64,000 bases of DNA from Ureibacillus galli (GCF_014836845.1 NZ_JACSQA010000014.1:1-64000); one strand, 5' to 3'. Shown: positions 16,618-27,109, numbered from the stretch's first letter. Program-made: numbers and translations. The notes: a model not told the origin generated them from the sequence alone.

Positions 16618-17130
16618 TTATTTTTGAATGGATTTATAATATTGTCCCTTTTCAACATATTCCCGAATAATGCGGTCCATATCTTCTCGATCTTCTGGAG
16701 TAACCGTACGAACTACTTTTGCTGGTCTACCCATAGCTAAAGAATTAGGTGGTATTTTTTTACCTGGTGGTACTAAACTCCCAGCACCGATAAAGGCACC
16801 CTCTCCGATTTCCGCGCCGTCTAATATAATAGATCCCATCCCAATCAAAGCTCTTTTTCGTATCACGCAACTATGTAATGTTACTTGGTGGCCAACTGTT
16901 ACTTCATCTTCAATGATGAGAGGGTTGTTCGGACTTTGATGTAAACAACTTAAATCTTGGATGCTACAACGATTCCCGATTATAGTAGGTGCTACATCTC
17001 CTCGAATGACTGTATTAAACCAAATGGATGTTTTTTCACCAATTGTAACATCACCAGTAATTACGGCATTGTCGGCAATAAATACAGATGGGTCTATTTT
17101 AGGATTTTTATTTTTAAATGGATAAATCAT
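16618..17130 (-). CDS. ytoA: Gamma-carbonic anhydrase-like hexapeptide protein YtoA
   Basis: A 170-residue left-handed beta-helix protein built from hexapeptide repeats (for example AVITGDVTIG, ALIGMGSIILDGAEIGEGAFIG). Histidines placed as in gamma-class carbonic anhydrases are visible in CLHQSP and VGHQVTLHSC, which would bind a metal between subunits of a trimer. The C-terminal helix follows GRPAKVVR. Whether it has anhydrase activity or acyltransferase activity cannot be told. It lies alone on the minus strand, as ytoA does in B. subtilis. Confidence 0.88.
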   Translation of the reverse strand: MIYPFKNKNPKIDPSVFIADNAVITGDVTIGEKTSIWFNTVIRGDVAPTIIGNRCSIQDLSCLHQSPNNPLIIEDEVTVGHQVTLHSCVIRKRALIGMGSIILDGAEIGEGAFIGAGSLVPPGKKIPPNSLAMGRPAKVVRTVTPEDREDMDRIIREYVEKGQYYKSIQK

Positions 17131-17251
17131 CGAAATATACCTCGTTTCTAAGTATGATATATTATTATCGTATCAAATAAATAAATGTATGGAAAACAAT
17201 TATTGGTATATATATCCACGATTGAATGAGGAATAGGTAGGAGGGTGCGTT

Positions 17252-18055
17252 ATGTGGAAATGGGAAGCAGATGGACAAGCGAAGGCAGTAGTCGTTATCG
17301 TACATAGCGTTTTTGAACATCACCGTTGGTATGCCTGGTTAATTGAAAAACTTCGTTTAGAAGGGTATCACATTGTTATGGGAGATTTGCCCGGGCATGG
17401 TGAACATTTAAAATATTCAAAAGTACATGATGAAACAATTGAAGACTATTTAGATTATATAAAAAAATTAATGGCAAGTGCTTTAACCTATCAATTACCT
17501 GTTTTTGTGATTGGGCATGGGCTAGGGGGAACTCTGGCGATCAAATTTTTAAAGAAAAATCCAATGGAATGTGCAGGGCTTATTTTAGCTTCACCTTGGC
17601 TTCATTTAAGAAAAACGGCGAATTTACTTACGAATGCCATTACAAGCTTAGGAACTTTAGCATCGAACAAGAAGATCTCGTTAAAGTTTGATAAAAATAT
17701 GTTAACGAGAAATTTAGATGGCTACAATGAAATGGTTGATTATTTACCTTACCATTCGAATGTAACTGTTCGGTGGTTTAAAGACATTCATAATTTAATG
17801 AGAAATATGACAGCGGAACAGGAAGGAACTTTATCATTACCGATTTTGTTAATGGTAGCAAAGGAAGATAAAATTACGGATCCACAACCTGCAAGAAAAT
17901 GGTTATTTAATCAACTGTCATCCGAAATTCAATATAAAGAATGGTCAAACAGTTATCATAACCTATATCATGACCATGAACGGGAAGAAGTATTTACATA
18001 TGAAAAGGACTTTATTAATAATGTCATTCGCTCATTGGGATATATTATTAAATAA
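17252..18055 (+). CDS. YtpA-like alpha/beta hydrolase lacking the catalytic serine
   Basis: A 267-residue lysophospholipase-type alpha/beta hydrolase (Hydrolase_4). The fold markers are present: HSVFEHHRWY, GDLPGHGEH, an acid in AKEDKIT and a late His. The nucleophile elbow reads GHGLGG (88-93), so residue 90 is Gly (codon GGG) where GHSMGG is expected. B. subtilis YtpA is a phospholipase making bacilysocin. With Gly at this place the enzyme should be inactive or act differently. It is preceded by GTAGGAGGG and followed by its own terminator. Confidence 0.82.
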   Translation: MWKWEADGQAKAVVVIVHSVFEHHRWYAWLIEKLRLEGYHIVMGDLPGHGEHLKYSKVHDETIEDYLDYIKKLMASALTYQLPVFVIGHGLGGTLAIKFLKKNPMECAGLILASPWLHLRKTANLLTNAITSLGTLASNKKISLKFDKNMLTRNLDGYNEMVDYLPYHSNVTVRWFKDIHNLMRNMTAEQEGTLSLPILLMVAKEDKITDPQPARKWLFNQLSSEIQYKEWSNSYHNLYHDHEREEVFTYEKDFINNVIRSLGYIIK

Positions 18056-18071
18056 AATAGTAATCGAGATG

Positions 18072-18115
18072 AAAGAACTATCCATGAAAATTTTTTTCTT
18101 GGGTAGTTCTTTTTC
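18072..18115 (+). terminator. Terminator of ytpA-like gene
   Basis: A 13-bp stem (18072-18084 with 18100-18112), one wobble, followed by T-rich sequence. Confidence 0.85.
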
Positions 18116-18232
18116 TATATGAAATCGATTTTGTGAGAAAAAAGTAATGGAGTAATAGTAAATTTAAATTTCCCAATATTCTGACTTATGAATCAATCAA
18201 ACTACTTTTATAGCAAAATATAAAAATTTTTA

Positions 18233-18261
18233 TTGAATTGAGGTTTTAATTTATGTAATAT
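18233..18261 (+). promoter_or_regulatory. Putative promoter of alsT-like gene
   Basis: TTGAAT and TAATAT with a 17-bp spacer, about 40 bp before the start codon. Each hexamer matches 4 of 6 consensus positions. Confidence 0.4.
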
Positions 18262-18301
18262 AAAGAATATTCTAAATAGTAAATGAAAAAGGGGTGTATT
18301 C

Positions 18302-19756
18302 ATGATTGAATCAATTGTTACTTGGTTAAACGATTTATTATGGGGTCCAGTAATGATTTACGGTATTTTAATCGTAGGGTTATTGTTCTCCATCTTAACG
18401 AAATTTGTTCAAGTTAGAAAAATTAAAGATATGTTTGTGCTCATGTTTACTGGAGAAAAATCGGAAGCGGGTATCTCTTCCTTCCAAGCTTTATCAATCG
18501 CACTATCCGGGCGTGTTGGTACTGGTAATATTGTAGGTACCGCTACGGCCATTGCTTTCGGTGGACCTGGTGCTGTATTTTGGATGTGGGTAACGGCATT
18601 CATTGGGGCATCAACTGCATATGTAGAATCAACATTAGCTCAAATTTACAAAGAAAAGAAAAATGGTGTTTACCGTGGAGGTCCTGCCTTTTATCTAGAA
18701 AAAGGAACAGGTCATCGTTGGTTTGGAATTGTCTTTGCTATCGCAGCGATTTTAGCAGTAGCTATTTTAATGCCAGGGGTACAATCAAATGCGATTACCA
18801 GCGCGGTGAATAATGCATTTGGAATTGAACAATGGGTTACAGGTTTAATTGTTGTTGCGATTTTAGCATTTATTATTTTAGGCGGTGTAAAGCGGATAGC
18901 CAACGCAGCCCAAATTATCGTTCCTTTTATGGCTGTTGCTTATATTTTATTAGCCGTTATTGTAATTATAATGAATATTTCTTTAGTTCCAGATGTTTTT
19001 GCTCTTATTATTCGTAGTGCATTTAATGCCGATGCTACTTTCGGTGGGATGATTGGTGCAGCAATATCTTGGGGTGTAAAACGTGCTGTTTATTCCAATG
19101 AAGCAGGTCAAGGTACAGGTCCTCACTCTGCAGCTGCAGCTGAAGTATCACACCCAGCTAAACAAGGTTTAGTACAAGCAGCTTCCATTTATATCGACAC
19201 ATTATTCGTATGTTCAGCAACAGCATTAATGATATTATTTATGGGTACATATAACACTAATGTAGGAGATGCTAATGGCGAATTAATAGTAGAAAACGTA
19301 GCAGGGGCTACCTATTCCGAATTTACCCAATTAGCAGTAAACAAAGCCTTCCCTGCCTTAAATGATTTTGGCTCTATGTTCGTTGCGATTGCGCTGTTCT
19401 TCTTTGCCTTTACAACAATTATGGCCTATTATTATATTGCTGAAACGAACGTTGCGTATTTATTCACCCAGAAAAGGGAACAGATCTTTACTTGGATTTT
19501 AAAATTTGTCCTCATCATTTCCACTTTCTATGGGGCAATCCGTACATCGGATTTAGCGTGGAAATTTGGCGATTTAGGATTAGGTTTAATGGTTTGGATT
19601 AATGTAATCGGAATACTCATATTAATGAAACCAGCTATGTTAGCATTGAAGGATTACGAACAGCAGAAAAAAGAGGGGAAAGATCCGGTATTTGACCCTA
19701 TTAAACTAGGAATTAAAAATGCGACTTTCTGGGAGAATTATAAAAAAGATAAATGA
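18302..19756 (+). CDS. alsT: Sodium:alanine symporter (AGCS family)
   Basis: A 484-residue polytopic amino acid:sodium symporter of the AGCS (DAACS-like alanine or glycine:cation) family, with about ten hydrophobic spans. Family signatures are SGRVGTGNIVGTATAI in the first third and YSNEAGQGTGPHSAAAA in the middle. The substrate may be alanine, glycine or glutamine (B. subtilis has AlsT and GlnT-like members), and this cannot be separated here. An AAAGGGGTG site precedes the ATG. It is monocistronic, between two strong terminators. Confidence 0.92.
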   Translation: MIESIVTWLNDLLWGPVMIYGILIVGLLFSILTKFVQVRKIKDMFVLMFTGEKSEAGISSFQALSIALSGRVGTGNIVGTATAIAFGGPGAVFWMWVTAFIGASTAYVESTLAQIYKEKKNGVYRGGPAFYLEKGTGHRWFGIVFAIAAILAVAILMPGVQSNAITSAVNNAFGIEQWVTGLIVVAILAFIILGGVKRIANAAQIIVPFMAVAYILLAVIVIIMNISLVPDVFALIIRSAFNADATFGGMIGAAISWGVKRAVYSNEAGQGTGPHSAAAAEVSHPAKQGLVQAASIYIDTLFVCSATALMILFMGTYNTNVGDANGELIVENVAGATYSEFTQLAVNKAFPALNDFGSMFVAIALFFFAFTTIMAYYYIAETNVAYLFTQKREQIFTWILKFVLIISTFYGAIRTSDLAWKFGDLGLGLMVWINVIGILILMKPAMLALKDYEQQKKEGKDPVFDPIKLGIKNATFWENYKKDK

Positions 19757-19759
19757 TAC

Positions 19760-19793
19760 AAAGAGCGGGGCAAAATTTGCCTCGCTCTTTTTT
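19760..19793. terminator. Terminator shared by alsT and mnmM
   Basis: A 15-bp stem (19760-19774 with 19776-19790, one wobble) followed by a T-run. It lies between convergent genes. Confidence 0.88.
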
Positions 19794-20379
19794 ATTCTTT
19801 AGGAAAATCTTTCACCTTTTCCAATGCCACGATAAATGGTGGATCATTTTTTTGGTTCATAAATTCGTAACGAAGAACATGTACATATTTTTGGGGAAGT
19901 GTACTAACGAATTTTAATAATTCATCCCGTTCCTCTTTACCACCTTCATGACCATGATAAATCACTAAAACGATTATGCCACCGATTTTTAAAAGTTGTA
20001 GTAATTGGTGAATCGCTTCAATGGTTGTATTACTTTTCGTCACTACATGATGATTGGCACCTGGTAAATATCCAAGGTTAAAAATAGCTCCACCAATTTC
20101 TTGTTGAACATATTGGGATATGTGTTCATGTCCGTCTAAAATAACAGTCGCCAAGTCACTGACTCCTTTTTCCTTTAAACGGTTCAACGTTGAATCGATG
20201 GCTTGTTGCTGTATGTCAAAAGCATAAACATGACCATTCTCTCCAACAAGCTCTGTTAAAAATAAAGTGTCATGACCGTTTCCAGCCGTGGCATCAACTG
20301 CTATGTCACCTACATTTATGGACTGGGATAGAAGGGTCTTTGCATATTGTAATACACGTTGTAATTTCACTAATGTCAC
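19792..20379 (-). CDS. mnmM: tRNA 5-aminomethyl-2-thiouridine methyltransferase MnmM (YtqB)
   Basis: A 195-residue class I SAM-dependent methyltransferase of the YtqB family. Motif I is VDATAGNGHDTLFL (about 28-41), and NLGYLPGANH (about 101-110) is the family's modified motif IV. YtqB of B. subtilis was shown to make the last methylation of mnm5s2U34 in tRNA, replacing the methylase domain of MnmC. It follows ytqA with a 27-bp gap, so the two form an operon on the minus strand. Confidence 0.9.
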   Translation of the reverse strand: MTLVKLQRVLQYAKTLLSQSINVGDIAVDATAGNGHDTLFLTELVGENGHVYAFDIQQQAIDSTLNRLKEKGVSDLATVILDGHEHISQYVQQEIGGAIFNLGYLPGANHHVVTKSNTTIEAIHQLLQLLKIGGIIVLVIYHGHEGGKEERDELLKFVSTLPQKYVHVLRYEFMNQKNDPPFIVALEKVKDFPKE

Positions 20380-20406
20380 TTCCTTTTGGCAAATATTTTA
20401 TTTCCA

Positions 20407-21369
20407 TCAAACAATTTGAGTTTTGGATGGAACATAAAATTTTCCTTGCCAACTTCCGCGACGTTCAAGTTCAGCATCGATACCGTTTAAAACTTCCCAT
20501 TTATTAACGCTCCACATTGGGCCAATCATTAAATCAATCGGACCATCACCTGTAATACGATGGACAATCATTTCAGGTGGAATAACTTCTAATTGATCCG
20601 CTACAAGTTTAATGTATTGGTCTTTTTCAAGAAATTCCAACATACCTTTTTCGTACTGTTTTACTAACGGAGTTCCTTTTAGTAAATGAAGAAGATGAAT
20701 TTTTATTCCTTGTACGTCCAATTTTGCCACTTCGCGGGCTGTTTCCATCATCATATCGTAATCTTCTAACGGTAAACCGTTAATGATATGTGTACAAACT
20801 CGAATGTTATGTTTACGTAGTTTTTCGACACCTTCTACATAAGTTGCGTAATCATGGGCGCGGTTAATTAGATTTGCAGTTTTCTCATGAACCGTTTGTA
20901 AGCCTAATTCCACCCATAAATAAGTTCGCTCATTTAACTCGGCTAAATATTCTACAACGTCGTCAGGTAAACAGTCTGGTCGAGTAGCAATGCTTATTCC
21001 CATAACGCCCTCGCAAGCTAAAGCCGCTTCAAATTTTTCCTTTAATACAGGTAGCGGTGCATGGGTATTTGTATATGCTTGGAAATAAGCCATAGTTAAA
21101 CCATCTTTCCATTTATGCTGCATTTTTTCTTTAATTTTTTCAAATTGAACAGGGATTGGATCGACCCGATCACCTGCAAAGTCACCACTTCCGGCAGCAC
21201 TACAAAAAGTACAGCCGCCAAACGCAACAGTGCCGTCACGGTTCGGACAATCGAAACCAGCATCTAAAGCTACTTTATATACTTTTTTACCAAATTCATC
21301 TCGTAAATATCTGTTCCATGTATAGTAACGTTTCCCGTCGGAAGGGAAAGGAAATTGTTGTTCAATCAT
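20407..21369 (-). CDS. ytqA: Radical SAM protein YtqA (TIGR01212 type)
   Basis: A 320-residue radical SAM protein. The cluster cysteines are Cys41, Cys53 and Cys56 in CPNRDGTVAF and GGCTFC, a CX11CX2C arrangement specific to this family rather than the usual CX3CX2C. WVELGLQT and HIINGLPLED lie in the central barrel. The reading frame extends to 21420, but GAGGAGTGA at the proper distance supports ATG 21369 (MIEQQFPFPS). The exact reaction is unknown. It is co-transcribed with mnmM, suggesting a tRNA modification role; that is inference. Confidence 0.9.
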   Translation of the reverse strand: MIEQQFPFPSDGKRYYTWNRYLRDEFGKKVYKVALDAGFDCPNRDGTVAFGGCTFCSAAGSGDFAGDRVDPIPVQFEKIKEKMQHKWKDGLTMAYFQAYTNTHAPLPVLKEKFEAALACEGVMGISIATRPDCLPDDVVEYLAELNERTYLWVELGLQTVHEKTANLINRAHDYATYVEGVEKLRKHNIRVCTHIINGLPLEDYDMMMETAREVAKLDVQGIKIHLLHLLKGTPLVKQYEKGMLEFLEKDQYIKLVADQLEVIPPEMIVHRITGDGPIDLMIGPMWSVNKWEVLNGIDAELERRGSWQGKFYVPSKTQIV

Positions 21370-21525
21370 TTGATTCACTCCTCTACCAAGTATTCTAACA
21401 CGGGTTTTTGTATTGTGCATTTTGTATCAATAATTTTTACCCATCCTTTAATCTTTTTTCTTGTACTTCTAGGAAAAGAATAATACTATTATTCTTTGTG
21501 GAAAAAGAGTTTTGGAGGTATTCAT

Positions 21526-22716
21526 ATGCCTAAAAAGGTATGGCTGTTAGTTATTGGGACCTTTATAAATATAACGGGTAGCTCATTTCTATGGCCATTA
21601 AATACAATTTATATGCACGATCATTTAGGACAATCTTTATCAGTTGCAGGGCTTGTATTAATGATCAATGCAGGGGCAACTGTATTAGGGAACTTAGCGG
21701 GCGGTCATTTATTCGATAAACTTGGTGGTTATAAATCGATTATGCTTGGCATTATCATAACCGTTATTTCTTTAATTGGGATTACGTTCTGGCATGGTTG
21801 GCCTTATTATGTTTGGTTTTTAACGATTATGGGCTTCGGAAGTGGTATTGTCATTCCTTCTATCTTTGCATTGGTAGGATCCGTTTGGCCAGAAGGTGGG
21901 AGAAAAGGATTTAATGCCATCTATCTTGCTCAAAATTTAGGTGTGGCGGTAGGACCAGCATTGGCAGGACCTATTGCCGAAAAGAGTTTTGATTATTTAT
22001 TTATTTCCAATTTAGCTTTGTATATTGTTTTTCTACTTTTAGCTGTTTTCACTTATCGAGATATTGTTCCAAAGGTGGAAACGGAAAAAAGTAATAGTGG
22101 GGAAAAGGTTAAAGTGTCAACATCAAAAACCAATTTCTATTCGTTAATTATTTTAAGTAGCGGCTTTTTGTTAACATGGGTAGCTTATTCCCAATGGGCA
22201 ACAACCCTTTCAACCTATATACAACAACAGGGCATCAGCTTAAAAGAGTATAGTTTACTTTGGACAATTAATGGCGTGTTAATTATTACGCTACAGCCAA
22301 TTATTAGCCCGATTGTTCAAAAGTATGAAAAACAAATTAAATCGCAATTAGTTATCGGTGTCATCATTATGATGTTATCCTTTACGGTTATTTTGTTTGC
22401 TGATAGTTTTAAAATGTTTGCAGCAGCTATGGTCATTTTAACAGTTGGTGAAATATTCGTATGGCCAGCTGTGCCGACAATAGCCAATATGTTAGCTCCA
22501 AAAGGTAAAGAAGGAACATATCAAGGAATTGTGAATAGTATAGGTTCAATCGGAAGAATGATAGGTCCACTTATCGGAGGTATGATTGTCGATTACTATA
22601 GTATGAACGTACTAATTTTAGTTTTATGTAGTTTGTTTATTATTAGTATTATCCCATGCTTACTGTATGATAAACCGATAAAAAAATCCTCCCATTCGAT
22701 TTCCAATGAAGAGTGA
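21526..22716 (+). CDS. MFS transporter (YttB-like)
   Basis: A 396-residue major facilitator protein with about 12 hydrophobic spans. The motif A equivalent GGHLFDKLGGYKS links helices 2 and 3, and there is a hydrophilic central loop (about 176-200). It is probably an efflux or drug/metabolite permease; the substrate is unknown. Position just before leuS matches yttB of B. subtilis. The start is ATG 21526, 6 nt after TTGGAGG; an earlier in-frame codon at 21496 has no such site. Confidence 0.85.
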   Translation: MPKKVWLLVIGTFINITGSSFLWPLNTIYMHDHLGQSLSVAGLVLMINAGATVLGNLAGGHLFDKLGGYKSIMLGIIITVISLIGITFWHGWPYYVWFLTIMGFGSGIVIPSIFALVGSVWPEGGRKGFNAIYLAQNLGVAVGPALAGPIAEKSFDYLFISNLALYIVFLLLAVFTYRDIVPKVETEKSNSGEKVKVSTSKTNFYSLIILSSGFLLTWVAYSQWATTLSTYIQQQGISLKEYSLLWTINGVLIITLQPIISPIVQKYEKQIKSQLVIGVIIMMLSFTVILFADSFKMFAAAMVILTVGEIFVWPAVPTIANMLAPKGKEGTYQGIVNSIGSIGRMIGPLIGGMIVDYYSMNVLILVLCSLFIISIIPCLLYDKPIKKSSHSISNEE

Positions 22717-22748
22717 TTTTTGTTCTGAAAGGCATTTAACTGGGGGAC

Positions 22749-22777
22749 TTGTATATTTTATGTATTTCCATTAAAAT
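22749..22777 (+). promoter_or_regulatory. leuS leader promoter
   Basis: TTGTAT (-35) and TAAAAT (-10) with a 17-bp spacer, about 20 bp before the T-box stem I. Confidence 0.6.
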
Positions 22778-22796
22778 GAATAAAATAATAAAAAAG

Positions 22797-23036
22797 TACG
22801 ACTATGAGAAGGAATAGTAGATCTTGAAGCTTTTTAGAGAGCTAGCGGTTGGTGGAAGCTAGTAAGTAGATAAATCGAACTCGCCTTGGAGTCTGTTTTA
22901 GTGAAAAGAGTAGCTAAAACCGTCATACCGCGTTAAGGTATTAGAGCTGAGTGTAGTGTCACTAATGTGGGTGGTACCGCGGGAGTTTGCAAATATCTCT
23001 CGTCCCTTTTATTAATAAAGGGGCGGGTTTTTTTAT
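22797..23036 (+). ncRNA. T-box leader, tRNA-Leu responsive
   Basis: A T-box riboswitch upstream of leuS. The specifier codon CTC (leucine) is in the specifier loop at 22880-22882. The T-box sequence GTGGGTGGTACCGCG lies at 22967-22981. The terminator (about 22997-23036) has a stem around CGTCCCTTTT and AAAGGGGCGGG followed by seven T. Uncharged tRNA-Leu stabilises the antiterminator and turns on leuS. Confidence 0.95.
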
Positions 23037-23278
23037 TTTTTAAATATTTCGTCAACTTCATCTTCATAATTATTTTGTAGACTTAAGCCCTATTTTCACT
23101 AGTGTTTATACTGTTTTACAGTTTGCATTTTAAAAAATCTAGTTACCAATGTACTCCAAGGTCTATTTGTTTATTATTTCCTTTTCTAGGATAATCTACT
23201 TATTATATAGCTTTTTGACCTTATTTAACTTTTCTTCATGTCGAATGATTATTTCAGAAAACAAAAAAAGGAGGAAAT
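23037..23278 (+). other. Spacer between T-box terminator and leuS
   Basis: About 240 nt of AT-rich sequence without a convincing ORF, promoter or hairpin. It is untranslated leader of leuS ending in the ribosome binding site AAGGAGGA. Confidence 0.6.
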
Positions 23279-23284
23279 ATGCTC

Positions 23285-25699
23285 ATGAGTTTTAATCATC
23301 AACAAATCGAAAAAAAATGGCAACAATATTGGGAAGCGAAAAAATCATTTAAAACATTAAATGACGAATCCAAACCTAAATTTTATGCAATGGATATGTT
23401 CCCTTACCCTTCTGGTGCAGGTTTACATGTAGGACACCCGGAAGGATATACAGCAACAGATATTATTTCCCGCTTTAAACGTATGCAAGGATATGATGTT
23501 CTTCATCCGATGGGGTGGGATGCCTTTGGTCTTCCGGCTGAACAATATGCATTAGATACAGGTAACGATCCAGCTGAATTTACAGCAAAAAATATTGCAA
23601 CATTTAAAAGACAAATTCAAGAATTAGGATTTTCTTATGATTGGGATCGGGAAATTAATACGACAGATCCAGATTACTATAAATGGACGCAATGGATTTT
23701 TACTAAATTAGTTGAAATGGATTTAGCTTACGTAGATGAAATTCCTGTTAACTGGTGTCCTGCTCTTGGAACAGTACTAGCGAACGAAGAAGTCATCGAT
23801 GGTAAATCTGAGCGTGGTGGCCATCCTGTAGAACGACGTCCTATGCGTCAATGGGTATTACGTATAACAAAATATGCTGACCGTCTACTTGACGATTTAG
23901 AAGAGGTAGATTGGCCAGAATCGATTAAAGATATGCAACGTAACTGGATTGGTCGTTCTGAAGGTGCCGAGGTGAAATTTACCGTAGCCGGTACAGAGAA
24001 AAACTTTGAAGTATTCACAACTCGCCCTGATACGTTATTTGGTGCAACCTATTGTGTGTTAGCACCAGAGCATAAATTAGTTGAAGAAATTACGACTGCC
24101 GAACAACGTCAAGCGGTCGATGAATATCTAGAAAAAGTGAAAATGAAGTCTGATCTGGAACGTACTGATTTAGCGAAAGAAAAAACAGGTGTATTTACAG
24201 GTGCTTATGCAGTTAATCCAATTAATGGTAAGCAAATACCGATTTGGATTGCTGACTATGTATTAGCTTCCTATGGAACTGGTGCTATTATGGCAGTACC
24301 AGCTCATGATGAACGTGATTATGAGTTTGCGAAAGAATTTGGTCTAGAAATCATACCAGTACTTGAAGGTGGAAATATTAAAAATGAAGCCTTTACTGGT
24401 GATGGTGCACATATTAATTCCGATTTCTTAAACGGTTTAAATAAAGCTGATGGAATTGCAAAAGCAATTGAATGGCTAGAGGAAAAAGGTGTAGGAGAAA
24501 AGAAAGTAACATACCGTTTACGTGACTGGTTATTCTCACGTCAACGGTATTGGGGAGAACCAATTCCTGTTATCCATTGGGAAGATGGTACAATGACTAC
24601 TTTGTCTGAAGAGGAACTTCCATTAGTACTTCCAAAAACTTCGAACATTCGCCCTTCTGGTACAGGGGAATCTCCATTAGCTAACATTGATGAATGGGTG
24701 AATGTAGTAGATCCTGTAACTGGGAAAAAGGGTCGTCGTGAAACGAATACAATGCCACAATGGGCTGGTTCTAGTTGGTATTACTTACGTTATATCGATC
24801 CGAAAAATGATAAAGCTATTGCTGATTCAGAATTATTAAAACGTTGGTTACCAGTGGATATATACATTGGTGGGCAAGAACATGCAGTACTTCATTTACT
24901 TTATGCTCGTTTCTGGCACAAAGTACTATATGATTTAGGTGTGGTCCCAACAAAAGAGCCATTCCAAAAATTATTCAACCAAGGAATGATTTTAGGTGAA
25001 GGTAACGAAAAAATGTCAAAATCTAAAGGGAATGTTGTAAACCCTGATGATATTATTAAAAGTCATGGTGCCGATACACTTCGTTTATATGAAATGTTTA
25101 TGGGACCACTTGATGCTTCTGTTGCATGGTCAACGAATGGTCTTGACGGTGCACGTCGTTTCTTAGATCGAATTTGGCGTCTATATACAACGGATGAAGG
25201 AAAGCTATCAGAAAAAATACAAAATAGTTCTGATGCAGCTCTAGAAAAGGCATATCATCAAACGGTGAAAAAAGTGACAGAGGATTATGAACATCTTCGT
25301 TTCAATACAGCCATTTCTCAAATGATGGTATTTATTAATGAGTGTTATAAAGCTGATACCTTCCCGATGGAATATGCTGAAGGCTTCGTGAAATTATTAG
25401 CACCGATTGCACCACACGTATCAGAAGAGTTATGGGAAATACTTGGTCATACAGAAACACTTACTTATGCAGCATGGCCTACGTATGATGAATCAAAACT
25501 TGTCGATGATGAAGTAGAAGTGGTCGTACAAGTAAATGGTAAACTACGTTCAAAAGTGAAAGTGGCAAAAGATGTTTCAAAAGAACAACTTGAAGAAATA
25601 GCAAAAGCGGACGAAAAAGTAAAAGAGTTTACAGATGGAAAACAAATCGTTAAAGTAATTGCGGTACCAGGTAAACTAGTAAATATTGTTGTAAAATAA
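23285..25699 (+). CDS. leuS: Leucyl-tRNA synthetase
   Basis: A class Ia synthetase charging tRNA-Leu (804 residues). The HIGH motif appears as HVGHPEGY (about 40) and the KMSKS motif as KMSKSKGN (about 577). The inserted CP1 editing domain contains the threonine-rich [13 protein letters not shown] and the conserved [13 protein letters not shown]. Two in-frame ATGs exist, 23279 and 23285. The second gives [13 protein letters not shown], which fits known LeuS N-termini; spacing is 10 nt versus 4 nt for the first. Controlled by the upstream T-box. Confidence 0.97.
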   Translation: MSFNHQQIEKKWQQYWEAKKSFKTLNDESKPKFYAMDMFPYPSGAGLHVGHPEGYTATDIISRFKRMQGYDVLHPMGWDAFGLPAEQYALDTGNDPAEFTAKNIATFKRQIQELGFSYDWDREINTTDPDYYKWTQWIFTKLVEMDLAYVDEIPVNWCPALGTVLANEEVIDGKSERGGHPVERRPMRQWVLRITKYADRLLDDLEEVDWPESIKDMQRNWIGRSEGAEVKFTVAGTEKNFEVFTTRPDTLFGATYCVLAPEHKLVEEITTAEQRQAVDEYLEKVKMKSDLERTDLAKEKTGVFTGAYAVNPINGKQIPIWIADYVLASYGTGAIMAVPAHDERDYEFAKEFGLEIIPVLEGGNIKNEAFTGDGAHINSDFLNGLNKADGIAKAIEWLEEKGVGEKKVTYRLRDWLFSRQRYWGEPIPVIHWEDGTMTTLSEEELPLVLPKTSNIRPSGTGESPLANIDEWVNVVDPVTGKKGRRETNTMPQWAGSSWYYLRYIDPKNDKAIADSELLKRWLPVDIYIGGQEHAVLHLLYARFWHKVLYDLGVVPTKEPFQKLFNQGMILGEGNEKMSKSKGNVVNPDDIIKSHGADTLRLYEMFMGPLDASVAWSTNGLDGARRFLDRIWRLYTTDEGKLSEKIQNSSDAALEKAYHQTVKKVTEDYEHLRFNTAISQMMVFINECYKADTFPMEYAEGFVKLLAPIAPHVSEELWEILGHTETLTYAAWPTYDESKLVDDEVEVVVQVNGKLRSKVKVAKDVSKEQLEEIAKADEKVKEFTDGKQIVKVIAVPGKLVNIVVK

Positions 25700-25710
25700 A
25701 TCCTTTATTC

Positions 25711-25750
25711 TGCCTCAAATATATCATTCACATATATTTGAGGCATTTTT
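25711..25750 (+). terminator. leuS terminator
   Basis: A 13-bp perfect stem (25711-25723 with 25733-25745) and a T-run. Confidence 0.92.
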
Positions 25751-25876
25751 GTATTTAAATTAGGGAAAATGATAATCTTCTAACTTTCAAAAAAACTATT
25801 TCGATTGTTTATTCAAATATGTTAAACTAAGTTCAACACTTTAAAGCGCTGAAGTGCGATTGGTTAGGAGAATACA

Positions 25877-27079
25877 ATGAAAAATACGTATATGAAAGCC
25901 GCAATAGGTTTATATAGTAATTACTTTTTGTTAGGAATGGTGAATATCATCCTTTCCTCGAATATGGAAAGTTTGACGGAAAAATGGGGTACAACTAGTA
26001 CGGTTATTAGTTACATTATAGCTGCCATCGGATTTGGAAAACTTTTAACATATAGTAGTTTAGGAGTTTTATCTGACAAGATTGGAAGAAAACCATTATT
26101 AATATTTGCCAGCTTATTTATGGCAGTGTTTTTAGTTAGTATTCCATTATTACCGAATTATAAGTTAGCCTTTCTATTTGCTCTTTTAGCTGGTGTGGCA
26201 AATGCAGCGATGGATGCTGGTTCCTACCCGGCATTAGTTGAAATCTTTACGAAAAAATCGGGTTCAGCGAATGTACTCGTAAAAGCTTTTATGTCGACAG
26301 GTGCAACGATTTTGCCGTTTATTATTTTATTTTTAGCCGATAATCATTTATTCTTCGGTTATTCCTTTTTCTTACTGGCCATTATTTATCTTTTCAATAT
26401 GATGATTTTACTGTTGTCCACGTTTCCAAAAGGAAATGAAGTTAAAATAGAAGACAATGAGGAATCAGTTAAATCAATCGCAAAATTTAACTCGGAACCG
26501 AAATTATTAAAAGAAGGCTTATCGTTAATAGTTATTGGATTTACATCGACTGCCCTATTTACTGTAGCTCAAATTTGGTTGCCGAGCTATGGGCAAGAAG
26601 CTGTCTTTATGGCAACAAATGAAGCGGTGAAATTACTAAGTTACTATAGTATCGGATCGGTTGTTTCAGTATTAGCATTGGCTTTTGTTTTAGGCAATAA
26701 AATAAAGGCAACAACGATTTTGATTGTTTATCCAATGATTACGGTAATAACCGTTGCCGTTATTTTAACGATTAAAGAACCTTCTATTATTACAATGGCC
26801 TCCTTTTTCTTAGGCTTCTCAACAGCTGGGGTACTTCAACTTGCGATTACTTTAATGACCGAGTTATTTTGGATGAGAAAGGGGACTGTAACAGGTTTAG
26901 TTGCGACAGCATCCAGTGTAGCATCCGTTGTCATGCCACTTATTACTGGTGCGATTGCTGAAAGAGGAGCGATTAATTTTATATTTATTTTTGATGGGTT
27001 TATCGCTGTTATCGGGATAATTGCTGCCTTATTTATATTCGTAAGATATAAAAGGTTAACATTAAAAAGCTTCCAATAA
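25877..27079 (+). CDS. MFS transporter
   Basis: A 400-residue major facilitator family permease with about 12 hydrophobic spans. Motif A is GVLSDKIGRKPLL between helices 2 and 3. The central loop (about 180-215) is charged. The substrate is not recognisable. It has its own terminators on both sides and appears to be a single-gene unit, with an AGGAG site before the ATG. It is not close to the MFS protein upstream of leuS in sequence wording, so it is not a recent duplicate. Confidence 0.85.
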   Translation: MKNTYMKAAIGLYSNYFLLGMVNIILSSNMESLTEKWGTTSTVISYIIAAIGFGKLLTYSSLGVLSDKIGRKPLLIFASLFMAVFLVSIPLLPNYKLAFLFALLAGVANAAMDAGSYPALVEIFTKKSGSANVLVKAFMSTGATILPFIILFLADNHLFFGYSFFLLAIIYLFNMMILLLSTFPKGNEVKIEDNEESVKSIAKFNSEPKLLKEGLSLIVIGFTSTALFTVAQIWLPSYGQEAVFMATNEAVKLLSYYSIGSVVSVLALAFVLGNKIKATTILIVYPMITVITVAVILTIKEPSIITMASFFLGFSTAGVLQLAITLMTELFWMRKGTVTGLVATASSVASVVMPLITGAIAERGAINFIFIFDGFIAVIGIIAALFIFVRYKRLTLKSFQ

Positions 27080-27109
27080 GGAATGAATCAAATGATTCAT
27101 TCCTTTTTT
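27078..27109 (+). terminator. Terminator of MFS gene
   Basis: A 13-bp stem (27078-27090 with 27093-27105) starting at the stop codon, with a T-run. Confidence 0.9.
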
